NCBI RefSeq assembly: GCF_018143015.1
Contig: NC_054747.1
Span: 36,034,733 to 36,098,732 of the forward strand
Source: Lytechinus variegatus
Lineage: Eukaryota; Echinodermata; Echinoidea; Temnopleuroida; Toxopneustidae
Direction: 5' to 3'
DNA length: 64,000 bases
Below the pieces are notes generated by a model. That model had not been told where the DNA came from. It saw only the letters and a list, made by a program, of their open reading frames with translations, and ran no database searches. How positions within the stretch are numbered: position 1 is the first letter of the stretch; the number at the start of each line of letters is the position of its first letter. Of the stretch, positions 54,978-64,000 are shown one piece after another. The position numbers and the translations under genes are program-made.

Positions 54978-57112
54978 GGGGCTGATCCAGATATCACAAA
55001 TGGGGGGGGGCCTGGATTTTTTCCATCTATATTTTCACCGATCGGCCGCTCGAAGTTGATTTTTGTTCGCTTCTTTGAGGGGGTAGTCCTAATAGACACT
55101 CCTTAGCTTAATTCTTATAAATCAAGATAATATCGTAATCCTTGCTTATATAGTGCGAGCGCGAAGCGCGAACAATTTTTTTTTTTAGTAATTTATCTAT
55201 TTTCTCGTACAATTTTGAACACTCTGGGCGATGTTGGCTATTTATGCAATGTTTGCACCAAAATAATGACTACGATCGCGAAGAGCGAGCAGAAATACTT
55301 GATACATGATTTTAACTGATCGGAAAGGTAGGCCTACCTGTTCAAGACCGCTTGAAGTGAGCGAGCAAAATAATGACTAGGATCGCGAAGCGCGAGCAGA
55401 AATATTTGATACATGGTTTTTAACTGATCGGAAAGGTAGGCCTACCTGTTCAAGACCGCTTGAAGTGAGCCATGGAAACGTTACAGACCTCAACAATCAA
55501 ATAATGCGAGCGCAAGTGCGAGCTGAATTTTTTTCTACATTTTAACCTTAAGAATAGAAATTCTAAGCACTTTTTTGTAACTTCAAGAAACTATTACTAA
55601 ACAATTGATGAGAACGCGAAGAATGAGCGGAAAATCTCGAGATTTAGACCTGCTGAACGAGACACTCCATTCATGTTTGTGATTGCGGATTTTCCTTACA
55701 TTGATCATGCCAGCGCAAAACACGAGCAAAAATGTTTCATATACGTTTCAAACTGATAAAAAATGTACTTGTTAAGGAGTGCTTACACTTAGCCATGAAG
55801 AAATTACATATTTTACAATCCAATAATGCGAGCTCAAAGTGCGAGTTGAATTTTTTGATATTTCTACATAACATGACATAAAGAATGAAAATTTTAATCA
55901 ATTTTTGTAATCGTGAACAGGATAGCTATATAACTAAACAATTGATGCTAGCGCAAAGCGCGATCGGAAAGTTATAGATATACATGTAGACCTAACAGCG
56001 GGACACTCTATTCATGTTTTGAAATCATGAAAAGGATGAGTAAAAGGGGATTGATAATGCGAGCAGAAAGCGCGAGCAAAAAAAATGATTTTGTGATCTG
56101 AAACTTAATGATTTAAATAAAGAACAAGTTGCGTAAACACGCACATGGGTGTTACAGATTTAGACTTAGAATCTAGGCAGTCTAAATACATCTTTTATCA
56201 TGAAAATCAAAGCGAGCGCGAGCTTAAATATTTGATATTCCGATTTAAAACAGGGTCAATTTCAGCTCTATATTTCGAGCACTTTGTGCGAGAATTACGA
56301 GGTGGATGGATCGCACTTAGTAAAGAGCTGATATTTTTCAATTTTGTTACCTTGAGCTTTGACGTAGGACCTGGACATACTTAGGACATGTCATCATGTG
56401 AAAATGATGTCTATCTTCCTATTTCTCTTGCTAAGCGCAAGAAAAAACTAAACGGACAATTTAATTATTATATTGATGTCTTATTCATTCATGCATAATG
56501 AGGGCGCGGAATCTGATGATATAATTATGGCCTGAAAACTGGACATTTCAAGCACTTTTGTAATTATGAATAGGATGCATTAGTTAATATATTTTTAAAC
56601 ACTAATGCAAGTGCAAATCGCGAGCCGAAATTGTTGAGAAAGTGTTATGAAAAGGGAATTTTCAGTTTGTTGTATAATCAATATTGAGACATTCATAACT
56701 CGCCAATCAAAATGCGAGCGTGCAGTGCTAGCGGAATATGTTACTATTCAGACCATTGAGCTTACACTTTTACAGAGTACTTTTTAAGAATCAATTCGAA
56801 AATCACACCATATAATGAAAGTTCGATTTCCAAGATGAAATATATATTTGTATATTGATTTCCAAGCTTAATATTTAAGCTCCACATAGAACAAGATATG
56901 TAAAATAGGCAATGCGAGTGCGAAGCGCGAGCGAAACCTTTATGAAGTGACACGAAATATTTTTTTTCCAAGTTTTCTTCCTATCATCTTCTTCTCTTCT
57001 TTTTTCTCATCTTTTTCCCGTATTTTTTTAATTTTTTTTTTCATTATCTTTTTTGCTCCACCAATAGGGGGCCAGGGCCCCTCGACCCCCTGGATCCGCC
57101 TATGTAGTGGTT
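54978..57112 (+). mobile_element. GC-box repeat array, about 2.1 kb, copy B only
   Basis: Starts at GTGCAGGGGCTGATCCAG with a G run and ends CCCCCTGGATCCGCCTATG. In between, about ten boxes of the GCGAGCGCGAAGCGCGAGC type recur every 99-154 bp in AT-rich spacer (for example 55154, 55273, 55382, 55506, 55828, 55949, 56059). Copy A has no such insert at the matching place near 1385-1395. No coding frame is found. Confidence 0.7.
55261..55474 (+). repeat. 107-bp nearly identical direct duplication inside the GC-box array
   Basis: The segment from AAATAATGACTACGATCG repeats 107 bp later with very few differences, including GGCCTACCTGTTCAAGACCG. It is far more similar than other neighbouring units, so it is a recent local duplication. 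Confidence 0.75.
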
Positions 57113-57339
57113 GTTATTATCACGTCTTTCGGATGGTGACGTTAAAGCTCGGTTCCAGATGTATATGATTGCTACACGTCTGACAAAACTCAAATACAAA
57201 TACACACACACTCAAGTCTTCACTTCTGACGAAGATCAAAGCTTATGTGATTAAAACGTCTTTTCAGGACTAACCTACATGGTGTTACTAACAAACTGTC
57301 CATTCATTGATATTTGCTTCTATTAGTTTTATTGATATC

Positions 57340-57435
57340 ATTTTATTATCATTATTATTATTATCATTATTAGTATTATTATTATCATTGCATTTATTAT
57401 TATCATTATTATTATCATCATCATCATCATCATCG
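57340..57435. repeat. (ATT/ATC)n microsatellite, copy B
   Basis: Counterpart of 1420-1530; followed in both copies by TCATGTACATTTGTTC. Confidence 0.85.
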
Positions 57436-57740
57436 ATGTTGATATCATGTACATTTGTTCATGAAGAAATGGGGAGAGGACAGTGAGAAACTAATAAACA
57501 AAGAAAACGATAAGATCTGGGTAAAATTGCGAGAAATTTAATAGAAAAATGAATGAATCAGAGAGAGGCATTTATTAATAAAGTTAGGGGAGGTAGGCTC
57601 ATGCTGCAATTCGCACCAAGTTTCCAAAAAAGAATTTCCCTGTTTCGATGCTCCATACCTTTTCGAAATGGTGGCAGTCGAAAAATTTCTTATATCGGAC
57701 TGATCTCATTAACAATGAGATGGGAGGAAGGTTCAAATTC

Positions 57741-57810
<70 letters not shown>

Positions 57811-57875
57811 ATATACATATATGCATATACATATCTTTATATATATATATATAAAGATATATATATACACATGTA
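57741..57875. repeat. (TA)n and interrupted TA/CA microsatellite
   Basis: A TA run with later ATACAT and CTTTATATA variants, upstream of the cassette B transmembrane exon. The equivalent place in copy A has no such run. Confidence 0.9.
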
Positions 57876-58111
57876 TGTTTATATATTTGAATAAAACATG
57901 TAACAGTCAAAATAATACCATTCCATACAAATACCCCCAATGAGTTTTCATTGCCTTGTACAGAAAATCATCTAGATTGTAAAAAAGAAATAAAACATAG
58001 CGAGACAATATATAAATATACACACACATATCTATGGCTTCGTTCGCTTGCAGTTTGGGTAATGTAAATTGTAAGAAGAAATATTGTGTAATTTTTCTTT
58101 TGACTATATAG

Positions 58112-58237
58112 GCAGTAATGCTTCCCCTTCGAAGCTTCATAAAGTTCTTCTATACATCGTGGGAAGTTCACTAACTGTGCTGATTCTAATTTTAGTATCG
58201 GCTACATGTATGTGGTTACAACGTGACACAAATGAAG
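58112..58237 (+). CDS. Cassette B exon: transmembrane segment
   Basis: Acceptor CTATATAG, donor GAAG|GTGAGT (a better donor than in A), phase 1-1. It encodes SNASPSKLHK, then the hydrophobic VLLYIVGSSLTVLILILVSA, then CMWLQRDTNE. Residues YIVGS, LTVLIL and QRDTN are shared with cassette A. The cytoplasmic flank has a Cys not found in A. Confidence 0.75.
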
Positions 58238-59809
58238 GTGAGTGTTTAAAATCTAATAAGGTAGTAAAAAATAACATCCTTTCCATAACTACAGTTTCAG
58301 CAATCAATTATGATATCAAATGATAACAACTCGTTCAAATAGTAAATAATGCACGAGCATAGAAGTGACGTAAATCCGATACGTATAAAATATAAAATAG
58401 GTTTGTTTTCTCGGACCAAACGTGAGAGTAATTTGGAATAGCCCATTTGAATATGATCGTGGTGATTAAAATTTTGTTTACAGCTGTATTTATTTAATTT
58501 ATCATAGCTGATTAAAGGACATATATTCAAGACATTTCCTTTTTTTTTTGGGGGGAGGTAAATCTGACCAAAAAACGAGCCAGTTTGGACTTGTATCTAG
58601 TTTTAACAAGGGAAAACCCGAACCTAGCCTCAGTGCGCCTTTTTACGTAAATCGCAAAGGCAGATCACAAGGAAAAATAATTTGTCTTGTTCATAAAATA
58701 AGTTCAAGAATACTCCGTGTAAAATAAGTAATTACTCAGTAATACTAAAAATAGGCATTGGATACCATCAATGGAACGAGTCTTTTTTAAAACTGTGATG
58801 ATTTTTCTTTTGGTGATCTTCTGGAAATTTACAGTTTATTCGTTGTCTAGATTTCATTATTACCCAGCAGATTGCTAGATATTTTAACCCATGATGTCAT
58901 TATGTTAAAGTGTCTCTCTTTCCAATTGAATACCAATTGTTCATCAAGGAATGTACATATAGTTTACTCCGAATCGAATCCGTTCTTTATTTAGGAAGGA
59001 AAGCAGATGGTCTGTCAATGACCGCCATACATCAGAGCGACTCGAACCACGAACCCCTCATGCGAACTTTACAATGGTAAATAAAAATTATCTATACCTT
59101 TACATGAGACATTGTTTACGAAAACAAAAACATCATTAATGAACAAAGAAATATGCTGATCATTCTTGTGCCCAATTTTCTACGGCGAATTAAAAAGTAT
59201 AGGGGAATGTAGGTTTAGATACTATAGACCCCATTAAAAATGGCATCGCCTTATGACATTTTATATACATGGTGCATCTTCAATATTTATTAAGTTGATC
59301 TAAATCAAAACTACTTGAGATAAGTGGGCCAGCAGATGTCCATATTAATTATCTACAGCAATGAGACAAACTTGATCTATTTCATTAATCGGAAGAGCAT
59401 ATAGTTGTGGTATAAGATCTTTTATATTCTGAATTCCGGGTCATGTGTAAAAAATTTAAAGGTGTTGCTCACTAAATTTTCTTGTCTAATAAATTGTCCC
59501 TAACTGTAGCACGAAACTGATGTGGATGGAGATTCCAATGTTTCCACAATTGATGTGGTTGCTAAGCAACTCTTCAATGATGCTCACGAATACATGGAGA
59601 TGAAACCAATAATTCCATCCAATCATCAAGCCAGTGAACTTGTTAGCTCCTTTCTGCATCCGACATCGACAGCATTCGCTTCATCACGGAAAGGGAGTTC
59701 AACTTCAGATGCCATTCTTCAAGAAAAGTGGATATCGTGTCCTGCAACATTTTCCCGAAGAGGAATTGCATCAGAAAGTCTCGATTCGGTGATCACCACT
59801 TATTTATGA
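58112..59809 (+). CDS. Cassette B: transmembrane and YxxM tail, duplicate of cassette A (3 exons, frame problem)
   Basis: Exons 58112-58237 (phase 1-1), 58995-59076 and 59510-59809 correspond one to one with cassette A. No Ig, stalk or signal exon was found between the preceding gene (ends 50531) and 58112. B is therefore either an orphan copy or an alternative 3' end spliced from the Ig or stalk exon of the preceding gene, both of which leave in phase 1. The middle exon is 82 nt instead of 77, so it leaves in phase 2 while the last exon is conserved in phase 0. As read, splicing all three would end in an early stop before YMEM. Confidence 0.55.
58995..59076 (+). CDS. Cassette B exon: linker with frame-changing length difference
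   Basis: Acceptor TATTTAG, donor CAATG|GTAAAT. In the inherited frame it reads DGLSMTAIHQSDSNHEP, clearly matching cassette A up to HEP. After that a net two-base insertion relative to A changes the frame, so the exon leaves in phase 2 instead of 0. An alternative acceptor at CATCAG near 59035 would restore phase 0 but would lose the conserved peptide. The exon may be decaying, or the reference base calls may be wrong. Confidence 0.55.
59510..59809 (+). CDS. Cassette B last exon: YMEM tail with PDZ-type C-terminus
   Basis: Acceptor ACTGTAG, phase 0, open to TGA at 59807-59809, 99 codons. HEYMEMKPI and the terminal SLDSVITTYL match cassette A, as do VDGDSN and the AFASSRKGSS region. The Ser-rich middle is shorter than in A. 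Keeping a frame and motifs this well suggests the exon was under constraint until recently, despite the upstream frame change. Confidence 0.72.
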   Translation, partial: HETDVDGDSNVSTIDVVAKQLFNDAHEYMEMKPIIPSNHQASELVSSFLHPTSTAFASSRKGSSTSDAILQEKWISCPATFSRRGIASESLDSVITTYL

Positions 59810-60457
59810 TTTATTTCCACATGATTGAATGGAAAAGTTGCATTATACTTTATACCTAGAAATTCACTTCTAAAGGTTTTGTAATGCTGTAGTTGCCATG
59901 ATCTCAGTGAAATTCATGTAATATCTAGAGAAGGCAGTAAAAATATCCCAAAATGCAGCAAAATGACATTTTTTTCCGGACATTCCACTATTTCCCAAAA
60001 TGTACCAAAATGGCGTTGTTTCTGGACATACCGCTACTTCCCCAAATGGCATTGTTTTGGGGCATTCCACTTTAAAAATGCACACCCACTTCAGAGAAGA
60101 GGATAAACATCGTTAGCGTTTCTGTTGATCTGTATTTTCTGTGTGATGACGAATTGTATGCAACAATAAGAAAAGTAATATTGAAACTGAAACTTCCTTG
60201 GACAAGATTACCAAGTATATTTTTTTATCTTCTTAATCTCGTCTCAAAAGAGAAAACACAATTTGATTTTTATTATATTTGTTTATTCCTTCATCCCATT
60301 TCATTCACTGATCTTTCTTAAATAATTGATGAGGTAAACATGATATTTGAGTTTATTTCTCAAATTTTCATATGATGTAAAATGTAAAGAAAAATACTGG
60401 TCATGAAATCCATTTGCCTACAGAAAATTTTCAACTATGATCGACTATCGATGTGGA

Positions 60458-60632
60458 GGTGCCATAGCCAAGTGGTTTAGGGCGCCTGGCTATACATTGA
60501 AAGTTCGGGGTACGATCCTTGGCCGCGGCACCTATGTCCGTGAGCAAGGTATTCAATCTACAATTCTATTTTATCCTGCATTAAAATAAATAAAATACTA
60601 TACACATTTTAGTAATTAGTTGTGCACTTATA
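60458..60632 (+). repeat. tRNA-derived SINE, copy 3
   Basis: Plus strand, 75-nt tRNA-like head 60458-60532, then ATGTCCGTGAGCAAGG and a body ending near TTGTGCACTTATA. More mutated in the A and B boxes than the other two copies. It lies downstream of cassette B. Confidence 0.7.
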
Positions 60633-61002
60633 TGCTAAAAAATAATAAAATGCGCCAAAGAATTCGCATATGAATGAATGATTTTTCAATCTCCAAATTA
60701 ATAAAAATCTTAATCTATTTTAGAATGAAATGCAAGACCACGACTATAAGATGCATTTGTTCGGCAACTTTCCATTTTCTTGAATAGTAATCTATCAAAA
60801 TATATTTTGGACTTTCGTTTGATTTATCAAAATAACTTATTTTTTTCAAACGGGGGCCCTGACTTCTGCTTAGCGGGGCACAGTCGTGGACAGGATTCAG
60901 GGGCATAGATCCATTTTTTTTTTCAGATGGGGGGGATCAAGAATCAACGTTCCAAAGGCACCCGATCACACAAAACAAACAAACCTACACACACATATGC
61001 AT

Positions 61003-61015
61003 ACATATATATATA

Positions 61016-61062
<47 letters not shown>
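61003..61062. repeat. (TA)n microsatellite
   Basis: TA run downstream of cassette B, preceding a GC-box repeat. Confidence 0.9.
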
Positions 61063-61066
<4 letters not shown>

Positions 61067-61104
61067 TGAGAAAGAGACACATATCTCACCAACACATTAA
61101 TCAA

Positions 61105-61480
61105 CAAATTCATGCGAGCGCGAAGCGCGAGCTGAAATTATTTTGTATTCTGACCTGAAAACCGGAAAAAGGTACCTTTTAGGAATGTTTGTAGTGACTC
61201 ATGTGGAGGATACATATCTCACTACACAGATAATGTAAGTGACGAATAATTTTTTATATTCTGACATGAGAGCTTGATATTCTAAGCATCATTGGTACCA
61301 ATGATTAAGATGGGTATCTAAAACAAGAAGGGATGCGAGGTTTAGAACTGAAAACGGGACATTCTATTCTCCTAATTAATAATTAAAAAGTAGGGGTTTT
61401 GCTATAGAATTGATGCAAGGGCGAAGCGCGAGCTGAAAGTTGTTATATTCCAATCTGAAAAACGAGCATTTTGAGCACGA
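61105..61480 (+). repeat. GC-box repeat, short copy
   Basis: Boxes GCGAGCGCGAAGCGCGAGC near 61113 and GGGCGAAGCGCGAGC near 61419 with the usual GAAAACGGGACATT-type spacer. Noncoding. Confidence 0.55.
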
Positions 61481-61658
61481 TTTTAAATAAAGAACAAGTT
61501 GTGTATTTCAATCTTGCTTGCTGATTTCTGTGTAACATTATAATCTTATTTTATTTTTGCACATGCGGAATCATTGGTGGGGTGATAGCCCTTGCTGCCC
61601 CAGGATCGACGCCTCTGACAGGTTGATTTTTTTTTACCAAAGTCTGTGTATGGTGGAA

Positions 61659-61675
61659 TATATATAATATATATG

Positions 61676-61750
<75 letters not shown>
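61659..61750. repeat. (TA)n(TG)n microsatellite
   Basis: A TA run interrupted twice, followed by about 15 TG units, just before the conserved noncoding block of copy B. Confidence 0.9.
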
Positions 61751-61752
<2 letters not shown>

Positions 61753-61799
61753 GTATATATGTGTATGTATACATACAGGAGGTGCCAAAGTTGCGTAAC

Positions 61800-63664
61800 T
61801 AGTACGTAACCAATTATTTATAAAATTTTCCATTCCAACTATGCCGACTTAACTCTGTAAGATTACTTCTATTAAAGTCATGAAAATCTAAGGTTAATTA
61901 TAGTCCACACTAATTGTTGCAATAATAGGCGTCAGCATCATCATGATCATAGACAGCCACTTGAAAAACAAAGGCTTTAAAACAAGCCAAATTCACGATA
62001 AATTCACTTATTGTAATTTCAAGGTATAACATTATTTTGTTTACATTTAATCGTCAGTACAAGTGTAAGACTCACAAAATAAAACTGATACCACTCCACG
62101 TTTCAAAACATAAGTATGCAGTTATCATCATGGTTAACGATAAATAATTATACATGTAATGCTGACGTATGTTGTAAACGAGTGTAATAAAAGATGTTCG
62201 CATTTCCGTGTACGAAGTTATAATTTCATTCTGCCTTTGTGCTAGCTCTTTTTGTTATTGTTGTTGCTTTTCATTCTTTTTTGGGGAATTAACGATATCA
62301 GTTCAATTTTACATGTCTAACACTTTTTTTCATTTTTCTACAACACATCACTTCACAAAGATTTTACAAACTCGATTTCAGGTAATGAATCTGAGCTTTT
62401 TCACGTTATAATAGGGTCCATAGCACCCAATTAAGTGAGACTGCTAATGTCACTTAGCATATATTCTAAAAACCCCGTCCCCTCCGGAAAATATTGGGGG
62501 GCTTGGAAATTCTACTAAAACTTTAAGATGTACATTAATTCTCAGGGATTCATTTTCCCGAAAAAAAAATGTGACACTGTTATACAAAATAAGTGTCATC
62601 GTGATCATTCTCGCCTTGAAAATTTAAAAAGGATTACACTTTACCTAAGGAAATTCTTAGTGAACTCCTTTACAACTCCTCGCTAGTGTTGACTGGTTTC
62701 ACTTTCTGGAAACAGATGATGCTTGAAAGTAATCAATCAATGGTGAAAAAGAGAAACTCTCCAAACCCTTGTGGTACTTGAACGTTTTGTAGATGTTATG
62801 TTGGATGTTTTAACGATTACCTTACCCAAAGTCATTTAAAAGGTTCCCGAAGATCTGTCAGGAATAGACCATACTTCGTTACAAAAAGTATACCAGTAAC
62901 AACAGTAACAACAGTCTAGGAATGGTTTGTACTATATCTACGTCAGGTCTATAGAGTTTGCTTGATTTCATTTACATGTAGTTTTCTTATATGTTTCACG
63001 AATGATGTTTGACTTCCCCATTTACTGTTAACACTTAGGATTATTATGAAAATTTAATTTATATGGACAAACTTTAACAATTAGAGAGGTGAATGCCATA
63101 TTGCTATCATTTCATTTCTAAGAATGGATGTACACGTATCTCTATTCGTGGTTACAAAACACCTCTCGTATCGTCCCTACAAAAAATAAACATATAACAT
63201 GAATGAATGAATTCATTATCCAATGCAATGATAATGACAATTTACAAGTTTACAGCCGATCAGTTGTGAAAATATATTAAAAGCAAGTATAATAGGAACC
63301 AGAAAATAGCATAAATGTTAGTCAAGTATGTCCCCTTGTAGTTTGGGCAGATAAGAAAAAAGGGCAAATTGATCCAAGCAGGTTGATGGATATCCCAAAA
63401 ATATCTTTACGTGTAGGTTGTATTGGGATCTTTAAACGTGGAATGTGTCATGAAGAGGAAAAAATCAAATAAACAGGAAAGAGAAAGTCTTTATAATTTC
63501 AAACCAGTTGTAAACTCAATACCTAGGGCAAAGCAGATTATCAAACATGCATCGATGTTGACAATTATTGCTGTGCTGACTTTAATAAATTTCCCGATTG
63601 TAGCGTAGCATTTATAATCGCATGTACTTTCGCCAACTATGCCAACTCAAAATCAATACAGAAC
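61800..63664 (+). repeat. Long conserved noncoding part of the duplication (copy B)
   Basis: Partner of 8390-10214. Differences are mostly substitutions and small indels. No gene is recognised; the rest of the window (63665-64000) is unique and shows no feature. Confidence 0.7.
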
Positions 63665-64000
63665 TAGAATTTAATTCGTCATGCGGACGAATTAGGTGGT
63701 CTGTCATGATTTTTCATTCAGAGTCGGCTAATGTATAAAATGAATAATTTAGATATGATTGATAATCTTGATTCTAGACATCCTAAGAATAAATTTTGAC
63801 CATTGCTCAATGTGATTATTAATGTTTCCCATAGACTTTACACGTAAGCAATTTTGAGAATTACAATTCCAATATTGCAAGTGAAAAACGGGCATGATCC
63901 CGGCTTCTGATCAAAAAGTGGAGGGCACATTTCCGAAAGCCCAGAATCTAAGCTATAACATATTAAAAGCTCCGGCAAAACTGACCAGAAGAAATGGAGA

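Larger units (their letters stand above)
51362..63664 (+). repeat. Segmental duplication, copy B
   Basis: Direct-orientation partner of 1-10214, offset by about 51-53.5 kb. It is longer because of copy-specific insertions: about 51470-52370, about 53480-54860, the GC-box element 54978-57112, the SINE at 60458 and the microsatellites near 61000 and 61700. It ends at about 63664 with the same CTTTCGCCAACTATGCCAAC sequence as copy A. Confidence 0.85.

Overview
This is eukaryotic, intron-rich, AT-rich genomic DNA from a metazoan. The repeat content suggests a marine deuterostome, most likely an echinoderm of sea-urchin type: CR1/Jockey-like and L1/Tx1-like LINE fragments, a tRNA-derived SINE, an intact Tc1/mariner element, GC-box arrays in AT-rich spacers, and repeats carrying AGGTCA motifs. 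The species call is inference from repeat style only. Genes are split into small exons, so long ORFs here are mostly transposon remnants.

The main content is a cluster of single-pass immunoglobulin-type receptor genes on the + strand. A complete nine-exon gene can be assembled by splice sites and reading-frame phase between 27733 and 50531. Its parts are a signal-peptide exon, one Ig-like domain, a Thr-rich glycosylated stalk, a transmembrane exon, a proline-rich SH3-ligand exon and four tail exons. The tail carries three EYAxV tyrosine motifs and one consensus ITIM (SDYDLL). All phases agree and the product is 378 aa.

This gene is flanked by two copies of a different transmembrane/tail cassette, A (3777-6811) and B (58112-59809). 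Each ends in a conserved exon with a YMEM (YxxM, PI3K-type) motif and a C-terminal TTYL (class I PDZ-type) ending. The cassettes sit in a large duplicated block: about 1-10214 matches about 51362-63664. The locus therefore looks like a roughly 53 kb repeating unit that pairs an ITIM-like receptor with a YxxM-tailed one. Cassette B has no Ig exon of its own that I can see, and a net 2-base length difference puts its middle exon out of frame with its last exon.

Layout: 1-10214 duplicated block with cassette A, interrupted by a minus-strand LINE. 10215-27250 mostly repeats: a DR1-bearing tandem element, GC-box arrays, three copies of a 560-bp G-run-ended transposon and two LINE fragments. 27733-50531 the ITIM-type receptor, with a Harbinger-like MITE, an intact Tc1 element and a LINE in its introns. 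50532-64000 3' flank, then the second duplicated block with cassette B.

All functional statements are from sequence motifs; nothing was searched or computed.
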